Source of the DNA: Plenodomus lindquistii | Lineage: Eukaryota; Ascomycota; Dothideomycetes; Pleosporales; Leptosphaeriaceae | Length of the DNA stretch: 64,000 bases | Reading direction: 5' to 3' | Assembly (NCBI GenBank): GCA_025504975.1 | Contig: JANUWI010000001.1 | Location: 1,550,001 to 1,614,000, forward strand | Shown: one piece after another, positions 46,622 to 58,692 of the stretch | Layout: each line of letters starts with the position of its first letter | Numbering within the stretch: the stretch's first letter is position 1 | Notes under the pieces: model-generated | What the model was told of the DNA's origin: nothing | What the model saw: only the letters and a program-made list of their open reading frames with translations | Database searches by the model: none | Position numbers and translations under genes: made by a program

Positions 46622-49600
46622 TTAAATCTTGAAACCATGAGCAGCACTCACCCACTGCTGATCCACCAGTTTGCTCACTCGTCTGAGGATCCGTCGTCCA
46701 CCCATCAAAGCCTGGAAACGATGCAATCTCTCTTCCTCGCTCATGACCAAAAAGGCGGGTAGTCCAAAGACTTGTACACTCCCCGGATACTCTGCAGCGG
46801 ACGGTGAGCTAAACGAGACTGGAATCTGCACATCGAAAGGATCCTTGAGCGATGCGACAATGACTTGTGCAGCAAAGGGGTTGAGGCCTGCTCGTCGGAG
46901 GAATGTCTCCCACTACATTCGTCAGCAAGTCATCACAGCTTCAGGAAGTGGCCAAGGAGAGGAGACGACTCACACTAGTCTCCACACTCAACACCCTCAC
47001 ATCGCCCAAATCCCCACCTCCCCACTCCAGCCCAAACTCAGCCATCTTCCTCACAACACCCCTCGTAAACGTGTCTTCCCCTCCTCTCACAAACACGACT
47101 TGCACTTCCCCCTCTAGTTTCTCTGCAAACGCCTCAAACACTCTCAACGCTTCCTGATCCGTCTCATCTCTCGGACGACCCTTGATATCCCGGCTCAATC
47201 CCTCACTGACCATAACGAGTAATCTCTCATATCGTGTTTGCAGCGCAACAATACGTTCCTTCAGCGGCGAGCGATCCGGTCGACCTGGAAGAGCGCGCTG
47301 TTTGATGTTTTGAAGAGTGGTGAAGACGAGGCCTGTGGAAGGGGAGAGTATCATGTCTGCTTCTTGCGAGGGCGAGTGGGGGAGTGCGTAGTCTCTGTAG
47401 AGAATTTCAGCGGTGGGGTAGAGGAATTCAATTTTTTTGAGGAGGGAGCGGCGGAGCAAAAGCGTGGTGGAGACGATGAATGAGCAAGCGGGGAGGCGTG
47501 TTGGAAGGGGCGGAAGATGAATTTCCTCCGTGTCTTCGATCGCGGTGGGCGGATTTGATGGTTCGGCGGCCTGTTTGAGCAGTCCTTGTTGAGACGGCTC
47601 CCTAGTGTGGACGGGCGATACCTGAGTTTTGACTTTCGTTGGATGCTCATGAAGATGACTGGCTGTCTGTACCGATTTTCCTCTTGTCTTCATAAACTTG
47701 TGAAGAGCCGTGCTGGCCGAGAATCCGCCAAACATGAGTTCGTTACCAGTATCTTTGGGAGGCTGTACCGATTTTTGACGCGATGCTGGTTCCTGGGGCC
47801 TTGCCTGACCGTACTGAGTAGTCCTCGAACGTTCATTTTGAGATCTATGGTGGAAAGATGGCGAGTTTTCCCAATAGTGGCTGTCGATCTGCTCTCGTGA
47901 TCCTCCTCCATGGCTCCGGAAGTCTGACTGCAGCGCTGCTCGCTTACACGCTTGCTCTGCCGCCTCTTCTTCCATCTCCAGCTTTCTCTTACGGATGAGC
48001 GCCTCCATATCTCGCCGCTCTTCCGCTTCCTCTGACTCAATCTCCTCTTCCTCTTCCTCGTCGAAGATTCGCAATCCCTCACGCTTCCAGATCAGCGATT
48101 CACTCACCACAATCGGACTATTTGTCAATTCGGCAAGCGTCTTGTTGAACTCCGTTTCGCCGTGAAGTTTTTCTTCCAGTTCTATGGCAGATACACGAGT
48201 AGTAAAGATATTCCATTGCAGTTGCCGTTCTAGAGCTGGCACTCCATGCCAGGGTGTCGCAGTCTTCAGATCTTCACGCTTGATTCGCAGGAGGAACTTC
48301 GACTGGGCATCGAGCTCTGTTTCTCTGGAATTTTTTCGACCACTGTTACTCAGGCTGTAGGTGTTCCAGGGTGCCATGGGTAGCGTGAAGTCGAGTTCAG
48401 GTATCTCGATGCGGGCTGCTGTGTCAGCGTATGAGAGCTTCTCATGCTCGATCTTTCGTTGCGCTTCCACTGCTAATGGTTCAATCTCTCGCATGAAGTC
48501 GTCGTAATCACTGAAGTCAACGGAAGAATCGTCTCCTTCGTCGACAGACTCTGCCGCCTTCATAGTGGGGATATACTCGGCTATAATATCCGCAAACGAC
48601 ACAGACTTGAGCTTCTTCATCGGCGAGGTTGAGAACATAGGGGGTGTCAGCGGTCCTTCCACTTTGAGGTCCTCTGCTTTTCGCTTCGAATTTGTGGTGG
48701 GCTCCTTATATTCTGATAGCGGGCTGAATTGTGACGGATCTATGATGTCGAGGAGCATTGAGTCGCTGCTGTCCGAGCCTTTGCGTTGGAGTGAGTCTGC
48801 GTTCATAATCCGTCGCTCTAAAGCCTTGGCCTCTTCAATAACCGAGTCGCTGCCGTCTGATGGCAAGGGGAGGCGGTTTGCTGGTGAAGAAGGTATGTAA
48901 GGTGACATTGGCGGAGAGAGTGGCAGCAATGGCGGAGTGAGAGGTCGAAGTCCTACGTTCTTTGCTGTTTAGTACAATTTTCACTGATAGTCAGCTGAAC
49001 GTACCCCCATATACTTGAACTCTGCGGTCATCACGTCCTCTAGATCTTCAGCTTTGTAATCATCTTTGACAGCGCCCTGCAAACACAGCAGAACCTCCTT
49101 CGTCACGCCCAGCTTCTCAGCCCGGAGTTGCTTATCGCACTGCGCTGGGTACGCAAAGTATTTGGATGGCCATTCGAAACCCTCATCCTTCTCCGCATTG
49201 GTCATCTCGGACGGGATCCTCGACTTCCTCAAATCAGGCAACGCCACACTTCCAAACCGCAGCATATCGAGCTCATGGTCCGTCTTCAAGACTGGTACTT
49301 CCTGTCTGAGACTAAGCATCCATTTTCGTCGGTCTTCCGTCTCTTCAACCTCAGCAGGCGCTGCTTGGAGCGCAAGAACTGCCTTTAGTAGTAGCGCAGC
49401 GTCCCTGCTGACAGACAGTCTTTCTTTTGTCAGTGCGCAGATCTGGTCAGTGGTGACTGTTGCAGAGAGATCCCGGAGATCTCGATCAATGTCATCATCC
49501 GATGGTGCAACGATGTCGCGGACGTGCCAGTTTTCGCTCGTGTAGTCTGCGCAGAGACCATAGTATCGCGCGTACTCCAGTGCACTCTCGTCATCAAGTA

Positions 49601-49622
49601 CGGCGTCCGGATCGAGCTCCAT
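46622..49622 (-). CDS. XPF-fold protein with C-terminal HhH, possibly Zip2/SHOC1-like
   Basis: Three exons (49622-49005, 48959-46974, 46912-46622) all joined in phase 0 give 964 aa. The N-terminus (MELDPDAVLDDESALEYARY) and middle contain mixed helical and acidic disordered sequence. The C-terminal third looks like an XPF-type Rossmann nuclease fold (RLPACSFIVSTTLLLRRSLL; VQVVFVRGGEDTFTRGVVRK). A helix-hairpin-helix-like end follows: WETFLRRAGLNPFAAQVIVA and LHRFQALMGGRRILRRVSKL. No ERKxxxD nuclease motif is seen, so it is probably not catalytic. This layout matches meiotic Zip2/SHOC1 in the ZMM crossover pathway, but that is inference. The stop at 46622 follows a possible GTGAGT donor, so a further exon cannot be excluded. 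Confidence 0.6.
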
Positions 49623-50081
49623 GGTGCAGACGCATCAACATGCCGTTCAAATCGACCGCTTTACGCGTCGCTTCAGTGATGAATGCGCACAGATGCGTGA
49701 GGTAACATGCGACGGATGGCGTTCACTCGTGTCTCGACCTCGAAGGATCGTCGTGACAGTGGTGACGCGCCCGCAGGTCGTGCTTTCCTCAGTGACTAGC
49801 GCTGTCACGTGTTCACGCAGTAGGGTGAGGTGGCTGCTCATATTTGGAGGACACGATCACAGACGATCTCAACAGGGCGTAGCAGATTTTCTAGATATAC
49901 GTAACCCTCGGTCCCATTTCTCATTCCAAAGCCAATCGCTACACCAAAGATAAGTCCTAATCCTTGCGCACTACCCCATCGAACCCTTCGAAAAGAGCAA
50001 ATGCGCATGGTAAGAGAAACGATATATACAAGTAGCCATCATTAGCATTCAGCCCCACTTCCCAGATTCTCGGATCCTCTT

Positions 50082-51496
50082 CTACCACACCACAGGAACA
50101 GGAGCACTCCTCCTAGCCGTCTGATTCCCCCCCGCAACAGGCTTCTGTCCAAACCCCAGTGACTGATTTCCGCCATTAAACGCCACAAATTGCGCTTTAA
50201 ACATTGTGTCTCCAAAAATTTGCATGCCCGCGCCTTGGTTCCCCTGCACGCCGCCAAAACACGTGGTGTTTCCCTGATCCACCGCAGCAAACGTGACCTG
50301 GTTTCCTGGAATCTTAGCCATGTACGAGTCGCCAATCGCAACCGAGATATCAGGGAGCACAGCATCGCAGGGATAAATGAAGCCACCGACTTGTTGATTA
50401 AGCTGTGCGCCTTGTACTTGAGAGTAATATGCCTCTGCGACTTGCTGGTCGACGAGGAGGAGGGAAGTCCCCGTGTCGGCGATGGCATCGGAACCAGCAG
50501 GGTTTTCAAACTGTTGGTCACCGACTGCGAATTTAGTCGAGGGGAATTGCCAGAAGCCTGTTTCGGCTTTTACAGGGATCCACGCCATTTCTCCTTCAAA
50601 CTTTGTAGTGTCGATTTTGCCGAATTCATACACGCCGGTGCCGTCGGGGTCGAGGTCGGCGGTGAAGACGGGCTCGTCGAGTGTGGGCATCACGTTGTCG
50701 AAGAAAGTCTTTTGGGGTGTCTTTTTGGTGCCGTCGTTTACGGTGTTGAGTTGGGAGAAGGCGAGGCCGACGAGGCCGTCGGTGTTGGTGTCTTCGACGA
50801 AGGAGCGGGAGACGGCGGTGGCGAGTTCGACGACTTGGTTCTCGACTTTGACGCCGCCGATGGTAACGGTATCGGTGCCGACCGTGCCTGCGGCACCGGA
50901 GCCGTCGCCGTAGCTGATCTTGAATTGGGAGCCAACTGCCTTCTTGAAGGTGGGAGACTTGGAAGCATCGAAGGCGGCGTGGGTGCCGATGCTTTGCGGG
51001 TCAAGCTCAGTGCTGAACATCCAGCTATATTGATGTTAGTCGAAGACTCCTGTATATCCAGTGACTGAACTTACAGATCAGATGAGCCAGAGTCGAAGTC
51101 GAGGTTCAGTGTCTGACCACCGACATCAACAGGCGAGAGAAAAAGCGCAGCATTCGGCTCAGGGTTGGCAGCAACAGTTCCGCTCTGGTTTCCAGCAGCA
51201 GCACCAGCGGCAGGTGGAGTCTTGGTTCCGTTCTCAGCTTGGCCCTGTGCCTTTTCGGCCTTTTGCCCAATGAAACCCTCTCTAACCATGAACGCTTCGT
51301 TGACCTTGAAATTGTACTTCCTGAACACCTTCCTCATAGCAGCAGGGCCATTGGGACCAGTAGGATGAGCCTTGTTGACCTGCCTCGGCACCACGAACGA
51401 CCGTTTCTGTACAGTCCGCTGGCGAACTGGAGCAGGTACAGCAAGTACAATCGCCGCCAAGAAAGCGACCAGCAAAAAGAACCGGATAGACGACAT
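50082..51496 (-). CDS. Secreted pepsin-like aspartic protease (family A1)
   Basis: Two exons (51496-51075, 51024-50082; donor GTAAGT, acceptor ATATAG) give 454 aa. The signal peptide is MSSIRFFLLVAFLAAIVLAV. A propeptide of about 100 residues, including an Ala/Gly/Asn-rich linker, precedes the mature enzyme. The first catalytic motif is DFDSGSSDLW (DSG rather than DTG, common in fungal A1 enzymes), spanning the intron. The flap region is KISYGDGSGAAGTVGTDTVT. The second catalytic motif is AIADTGTSLLLVD. IFGDTMFKAQFVAFN is the C-terminal A1 block. One Cys pair (PCDA, TTCFGG) fits the conserved disulfide. The protein resembles endothiapepsin/penicillopepsin and probably digests protein outside the cell at acid pH. 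Confidence 0.93.
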
Positions 51497-53690
51497 TCCG
51501 AGATGTGAAAATGCTGACCGGCAGCCGAACGACTAAAACCCAAATTCGTCGAAAAGAAATGAATGCGAACAAAAATCTCCCAAGAGACTAATGCCAAGCA
51601 AAAGAAAAGAATGATATGAGAAGACAACACAAGAACAGAAGAATGAGGCGCTGCCTGATGGGTCAAGAAATCCACACCTCTCTCTCGCAATGAATGTGCG
51701 AGGAAACGTGTCCCTCTTAAAGGAATGAATAATGCTGTGTTTGGTTGTCGATAACGCGAGACAAGGGCCTTGCTTGCTTCGCAAAAGAGAGAGTGTAGAC
51801 GTGAAACGAGCGAGTTTGAACGATTGAAACCATTTACTCCCCCCACCCATCCGGCACTCGACGCATGAAGAATGGGTATACTATGCTCCGAGGCGCTAAT
51901 ATGGGTGACTGACGTTTAATCACAAGAACCTAGAACCTAGAACCTAGACTGTACCACTGCATTCTCTTCTCCACGCGGCGCCAGAGAATGGAAAAACTCC
52001 TACTCCCATTAGAATACTCGACTTGCGTGGTGCAGGTGCAGGTGCATGTGCGTGTGCGTACTTGCATAGTAGTAGTTAGGAGTAGTGTGACCCTCATGCA
52101 CACCTCTTTCGCTTTCTGTCGTCACGATTCTCACCTGCAGGTACAGTACGTCAAGAAGGTCTGGACGCAGTCTCCACCATTCTCACAATCTCCACCAGCA
52201 ATCGTTCCAAAAGGGAATCACGGAACCTGATTGATTTACCACCATTGGCTGTGAGTGTGTAGACTGCTCTTGTTTTGAGCGGCTGTGTTATCGATAGGGT
52301 GGATTGAATTGTGGATGCTCGTGTAGATAGAGCGGATCTGTTACGCGTACTGCCAGACGCATGTTGAGGAAATGTGGAGTAACAAAACGAGCAACACAAG
52401 GTTTCTCTTGGCCGCAGATCAAGCGAAAACGTTTCAGCGCGCTAGAGAATGGGGATGTCGGCGATCCGATGTTGTGAATGTCTTGGTAGTAAACTTTTTT
52501 GGCAGTCGTCGTTGCATATGGAGTTTTGTGATTTTGTGCCGTGAGAGTGTGAGCTGTGCTGATCGCCTCTTACAATGGTACTGTGAAATGTCGTTGCCGA
52601 TCGTGCAACTCCACCAACTCCACAGCATATTCAAGCCACCTCACCCAAGCGGGCAAGCGACACATCCATCTCCACTAGGCACCACAAAGCATGCACAAAG
52701 CGCATCAAGCTGACGAAGCCATATGCAACGTGCACAGCCCTGTCATCGCTTCACACCCACGCAAAGCCCTGCACCCTCATGTTTCACCGCCAAGCCTCAG
52801 ACAAGCTATCCGCATCTGAAACACCACCACCTCTCCTCTCACCCCATCCACCGCCTGCTACACACACACATCAAACAAGCATTACACACAGACGCCGGAG
52901 CAAAAAAGCTTAGTATGTACATACGGCACTCTATTTCCCCCAACTTCGTGACCAATCAACCCCCCCATGCCGCCAGATTTTCAAACATGTCTCGATTTGA
53001 TCGTCGTCGCGGCTTGGGAAACGCGAGCGAGGCGGTTAGCGAGAAAGCTTGATGGTGGTGTTTTGGAGGCTTGGGAGAGGGGCGAGAATGCTTGTGTGTG
53101 GGAATGGTGGGTTGATGAGGTGGTGCGCGGTTCCAATTTCCTCCAATCTGCATGTTTTATCGTGGTGCATATCGTGCAGGTAGTGAGTATCACGCAGATG
53201 CAGACTAGCCAAGTAGACTGTGCATTGGGTGGGAGGTTTGTGCCGCGAATGTATGAGACGGCATTGTTGAGCGGGAAAGGCGCACGTCGATGTTAGAGTA
53301 GGTGTTGGCCGACGAAGAATCACTCACGTGACATCAGGACAGGACCCATTGGGTTGTATGAAATGCATGAACTTGATATATAATGACATCGCTTTTCGCA
53401 GTCGCATCCTTCCCCTTACCTTCATTGAGCAACCATCAGTGTCTCTTTCATTAATAGGAGAATGATGTGTAGCTAAGCGCGCTGATTCTCCCCCTTCGAT
53501 GTGTGCAATCGACTTCGTACACTGCCTTCTGTCCAACACACCAAGGCGTGCTACCTCATGATTGCCTTGTGAACGTGACAACGATCTCACTATGGCTGCC
53601 TCGTCCCCGGATTCGTACCTGCTCAGCAGACTACTAGTGCGGCGGGTTCAACGTGGTGTTGCAGTAGTATGACTACTCGCCAGACATCCT
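51497..53690. other. 2.2-kb intergenic region, no supported gene
   Basis: Contains the protease promoter and the 3' flank of PAT1. Short frames near 52720-53300 on both strands have no coding character. A heptamer repeat lies at 51925-51947. Confidence 0.5.
51925..51947 (+). repeat. Heptamer AGAACCT repeated three times
   Basis: Three perfect adjacent copies of AGAACCT followed by AG, about 430 bp upstream of the aspartic protease start. It could be a chance repeat or a clustered factor site. Confidence 0.8.
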
Positions 53691-56396
53691 TCAACCAAGG
53701 AGCGCAACGTCGAGACCGATAGCTGTCATGAACAAGTTGACATTGGCCAAACGAGGACCGGCCATCTCTGCTGGGAGAGCCTTGCTGACTGACACTGTTT
53801 CCATAACGCGATCCTTGACGCCGAGCACAAGCCTCTGTTGCTGCTCAGGGCTGGCGCAAAGACCCATTGCAGCCAAAAACTGCCAGATGTACTTGTCGTC
53901 GGTATCATTTATGGTTCCTGGGAACATCCAGGGGAGCACAGGCTCAATGGTATCGAAGAGTCTGTTGTATAGCCCGGTCCACTGGTGCCAATCAACATCC
54001 GTATCTGGCCCAGATTGTCTCAAAATCTCTGCACGGGAAATCAAACATGTCAGAAGTTGAAGACCGATCTTTGAGCGAGCAGCAACGTGCAGGTTGGTAC
54101 GATCGAGCATGAGTCCAAGGAGGCCGATGATGATGTTGAGTGGTGACTCGTTGATGTGAGTGGAGATGGGTGGCAGCACTGCAAGAGAGAAAAGCTCAAT
54201 CTCCTCTCGGACAGCAGCAGGCAATGGCTCCTCGGGGGTAGCAACGCCATGGCTGACAACAGACAGATTGTCAAGATGAACAACAATCATGGTTACAACG
54301 GTGATACGTTCTTGCTCGTCAATATGTCTGAATAGACGGGGGATAGCTTTCTTTCCTTTCGCGTGCGAGAGAATGGAGACGAAAGGATGAGGTGTCGTGG
54401 CACTGTCATCCGTTAGCAATTGCTCACCACGAATTGGAGATCTGACTTACTTGGGATTGATCGGCTCCATGATCTTTGTATTCGTCCAGAGTTGCTTGTG
54501 TAGAATATCGATCTTCGAGCGCCATTCCATATGGGCCTGTATGGCCTCTGGTGGGCTATTCTCATGAATGGGTGGTGGCATCGCTCGTTCGTGATCTTCC
54601 ATCTGCAAAAGTGTAAAGTAAACGGCTTCGATGTTCCGAAGAGCTTCTTTGCGATCAGCAATCGAGACCTTGTGGTGCTTGGAAAGTTTGTCGTTCGTCT
54701 CGGGTCGCTTCAGGTTAAGCAGTGGCCTGGGAGTCTTGGAGTTGCTGAATGCGATTTTGCCCAAGCTGCCTTCCATGACAAGTTGTTGGGCCTTCGGTCT
54801 CGCCTTGGCAGCCTCGACGGCACGCTGGATCTGTTGCTCCATGCGCTGCATGTGATTGTCACCACCTCGTCCATTCCTGCGAGCGCCAAACCGGTTGTTG
54901 GTCTGGAACAAATATGTTTGGGCAAAAGTATTTGCCGGCTGTTGAGGGTTCTGACGAGGGGCACCTCGGATCTGACTGAATACTTGATAGTAGAAGTCTT
55001 CAGCGATAGCTGCCTCTGGACCCTTCTCATCAAGGTTGCCAGTGGCCGTCATGAGCTGTTGCAACTGGATGCGTGTGATGAAGTTCTTGTCCTGTGGGGT
55101 CATGAGACCGTTGTCTTTCGCAAGCAGAGCAATTTTATGATTCCGCTTGGCTCGCCTCGCGTCTTCCTCAAGGAATGCCGCTCGTTCCGCCTCAGAGAGC
55201 TGGAGTAACTGCTCTGGGTGTGTAATGACCATGCCAGGGAACGACGGACCCCTATTATGGGTTAGTACTGGGCCACGCTGGCCTTGCGAACCTGGGGCCA
55301 TTGGTTGCCCTTGGCCTGCGAGACGATTGGGGTTCTGCAAGATCTGTCTGGGCTGCGAAGGTGGTCCTTGCGGCTGAACTTGCGGTGATGCTTGTCGCTG
55401 TTGTTGGGCATTTGGCTCGATCGATTGAGGTCTTTGTCGTTGTAAGATGGTGGGCTGTTGTTGCGGCTGGCTCGAGATGGGCTGGGCTGGGAGCTCGGCG
55501 CGGACCTGCTGCTGTCTTGGAGGCTGCTGCTGTTGCTGCTGCTGTGGTCGTTGCAAAATCTGAGGCGCATACTGGCCGGGCACACCAGGCATTCCAGACA
55601 TTCCGGGTGGACCAGACATGCCAGGAGGGCCACCGTGCATACCAGGAAAAGATGGTTGACCCTGAGCAAACTGCTGCTGCTGGTACATCTGAGGAGGCAT
55701 ACCAGGTGGTGGTCCCTGGTAGTACTGAGGGGCGCCTCTAGGAAGCTCGTTGCCAATGCTCTGAGCGCGCATCATGGCCTCGACCTCGTCCAGGCTCATC
55801 AGTTTCCTGGTCTGCGAAGGCTGCTGTTGTGGGGTGCCCTGCGGCTCGGGTGCTCGCTGTTGAGCTGGCTGCTTTGGCTTCAGGCCCCAGATGTCTGCGC
55901 GCGCCTCCAGCTGCGGGATGTACTCGGGGTCTTTGTAGCTCTCATAGCCGGTTCTGTTGGGCTTCGAGGCCTGCGGGACGGGAGGTCGCTGTTGTTGTTG
56001 TTGCTGCTGCTGCTGCTGCTGCTGGGGTCGCTGGCGAGCCTGGTAGAGCATCTGCTCCTCCTGCAGCGTGCTTTGGACCTGCGAGGTCTGGCCGGCGAAG
56101 TCGAAATCCTTGCCAATGGACTGCTGCGTGGCCGGCCCGCCGCCAAAGGTGTCGTCGTTAAGGACATCGTCGCTTTCGTCGAGAGCGTTGCCGAGGCCGT
56201 CATAGGTCTCTTCGAAGTCGATGCTGCATGGCGGGTAAGTCTAGTTGCTTCAGCCCTGTGTAGGCGCAACATACGCATCATCATCATCAGCCCCTCCTCC
56301 AAGCGCAGCGAACGCATCGTGCTGGCCAAAGCCCGGTGCATTGGCTTGGTGGCCGCGGTCTCTGGGCAGGTTGGTGTCGAAGCCGAAGAAAGACAT
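53691..56396 (-). CDS. PAT1: mRNA decapping activator PAT1
   Basis: Three exons (56396-56275, 56223-54451, 54402-53691) give 868 aa. The N-terminus starts MSFFGFDTNLP, and KDFDFAG is a Dhh1-binding FDF-type motif. A Gln/Pro-rich region follows, including a run of about twelve Gln (CAG/CAA) near residue 115. The conserved middle block is MTPQDKNFITRIQLQQLMTA with EDFYYQVFSQIRG. The C-terminal alpha-helical domain begins at KHHKVSIADRKEALRNIEAV and contains FVSILSHAKGKKAIPRLFRH and HVAARSKIGLQLLTCLISRA. PAT1 bridges Dhh1, the Lsm1-7 ring and Dcp2 to promote decapping in P-bodies. A gene for a 4E-T-like protein lies about 17 kb away. Confidence 0.93.
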
Positions 56397-57341
56397 GGTG
56401 GGCGAGGCCCGTTGGGGTGGGGGGAGGGGGCGTGTTTTGTGCGTGCAGGGGCGACAATAAAGACGCAGACGCGGGCGGGAATGGTGACGTGAGGTGAGGG
56501 CGCGAGTAAAGGCGCGACAGGCGAGGGAGGCGATGAGAGGTGACTCTGCGCTTCCCACCAGCTTACGCACTGTGTATGATGCGATGCGACAACGAAAGGC
56601 AGCCTCTACGCGGTGGAGGTGACGCAGACCCAGCGATGCGTCGTGGTGGCGGCAGAGGTGGTACTGCGGAGGGCGGAGCTTGAGATGCCTCGTCGAACGG
56701 CAATCTCCGCATTACGAGGAGCAGCATCCGCTGTGTTTAGTATTTACACTGCAGCAGCCTTTCCAGGGCATCGACGGCGTGATGCAAGTGAGTCGGCCAT
56801 GTCTCTGTATACGCCATCTATATGGCCATGAGATGCTGCCATAACATGGCTCGACTATTGCTGTGTTCTTGCTGTATGCGCTCTTGTTAGCAGTAGTGGG
56901 GGCTCGCCGTGGCGGCGCCCCTGCCACCCTGGCTAGCTGGGGCTTGCCTCTGGGCATCTCGGAATCAGCGCTACACCCAGACGAACGCTGAGAGACGACC
57001 ACGGCGGCCTCCTTTTTTCTCGTAGACTAATCCAGTCTCTCGAAAAGGGCCCCTCCCCGCAGTCTGCATTCCATCCCCTCCTCTCCCCTTGCCAGTGACT
57101 GTCCAATGCGCATGATTCGCGCCCAACAGTCGTTCGCTTCCACGTAACCATCCCTTGGGACCTAGTGCACACGATACACAAGCACACGCCCGGTAGTCCC
57201 CTCGGCTCCCGCAACGCATAGAGTACACGTATCCCTACACGCACAGAAAAGCGACTCCCGCAACTCGCCAAAGTGGAGGGTTCGAGAAACCACGAGAAAC
57301 CGTCTTCCCCTGCACCGCCGCAGCCCCAGGCCCCATCAGCC
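56397..57341. promoter_or_regulatory. Divergent promoter region of PAT1 and KTR-type gene
   Basis: About 950 bp separate the divergent start codons at 56396 (minus) and 57342 (plus). No other gene is seen. Confidence 0.5.
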
Positions 57342-58692
57342 ATGGCCGGCAGTCAGCGCTATCTCCGCTACATTGTCTTCGCCGTAGTGGTACGAAGTCT
57401 GGCACCCTAGACACACGGAACCCCCCCAATTGACTCGTCACAGGCGCTTGTTCTCCTCTACTTCATCGGCTCCTCCTCATCAGTGCCTGCCTCATGGCCC
57501 ACCTACCAAGGTGAGACGGCCGCCGGCAAACCAAATACTGCTCCCGTCGCGGTTGCACCTCCAGTCCCAGCCGCAAGCCAGGACGTAAAGCAGGCCCTGC
57601 CCTCGACAACCCCCAACACCCCGCAGAAGCTTCCCCCAGCGACTGCAGCTGGCGACCGCATGAACGCGACCTTTGTCACTCTTGCCCGCAACCAGGACGT
57701 CTGGGAGATCGCCAAGTCCATTCGCCAAGTAGAGGATCGCTTCAACCGCAAATTCAACTACGACTGGGTCTTTCTCAACGATGACGAGTTTGACGATGAA
57801 TTTAAAAAGGTCACAACCGCGCTTGTTTCTGGCAAGACCAAGTACGGCAAGATCCCCAAGGAGCACTGGTCTTTCCCCGAATGGATCGACCAGGACAAGG
57901 CCGCCAAGGTGCGCGAGGAGATGAAGGAGAAGAAGATCATCTACGGTGATTCCGTCAGCTACAGACACATGTGCCGCTACGAATCTGGCTTCTTCTTCCG
58001 CCACCCATTGATGCTCGACTACGAGTGGTACTGGCGCGTCGAGCCCAGCGTCGAGCTGTACTGCGACATCAACTACGACACCTTCAAGTTCATGGCCGAC
58101 AACAAGAAGAAGTACAGCTTCACTCTCAGTCTGTACGAATACGTCGAGACCATCCCCACGCTCTGGGACGCCACCAAGAATTTCACAAAGTACTACCCCC
58201 AGCACATTGTCAAAGACAACGCAATGAAGTTCCTCAGCGATGACGGCGGCGAGACCTACAACCACTGCCATTTCTGGTCCAACTTTGAGATTGGAAACCT
58301 CAACTGGCTCCGATCTGATGCCTACATCGACTTCTTCACATCCCTCGACCACGCAGGCGGATTCTTCTACGAGCGCTGGGGCGACGCGCCTGTCCACTCC
58401 ATCGCAGCAGGCCTGATGCTGCAGAAGGATGAAATCCATTTCTTCAACGACATCGCATACTACCACGTCCCCTTCACACATTGCCCGACCGGCGAGCAAT
58501 ACCGTTTGGACCACAAGTGCCACTGCAACCCCAAGGACAACTTTGACTGGAACGGTTACAGCTGTAAGTTTCCTGGAGCCCTAAACAACTCATACAGAAA
58601 TAAAACCAGTGCTAACATCTAAAACAGGCACAGCACGATTCTACGAAATGCAAGGCATGCAAAAGCCCATCGGGTACGAAAAAGAGCAATAA
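57342..58692 (+). CDS. Alpha-1,2-mannosyltransferase, KRE2/KTR/MNT1 family (GT15)
   Basis: Three exons (57342-57389, 57444-58563, 58628-58692) give 410 aa. Type II membrane topology: a short cytosolic tail, then the anchor IVFAVVALVLLYFIG formed across the first intron, then a Pro/Ala/Thr-rich stem. The GT15 catalytic domain has FNRKFNYDWVFLNDDEFDDE, YRHMCRYESGFFFRHPLMLD, YEWYWRVEPSVELYCDINYD (the metal/sugar-nucleotide region), and YNHCHFWSNFEIGNLNWLRS, where the Glu is the proposed catalytic residue. FYERWGDAPVHSIAAGLML is also diagnostic. The protein ends in a third, very short exon. It adds alpha-1,2-mannose to O- and N-linked glycans in the Golgi. Which paralogue (KRE2, KTR1 or KTR4) cannot be settled by eye. 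Confidence 0.93.

Noticed and set aside
50190..51068. 292-codon plus-strand frame
   Set aside because: Antisense to the aspartic protease, which has catalytic motifs and good splice sites.
55458..56492. 344-codon plus-strand frame
   Set aside because: Antisense to PAT1; its Leu runs mirror the poly-Gln codons.
57492..58523. 343-codon open frame on the minus strand
   Set aside because: Exactly antisense to the KTR mannosyltransferase; composition (Val/Glu/Leu rich) is that of a shadow of a codon-biased gene.
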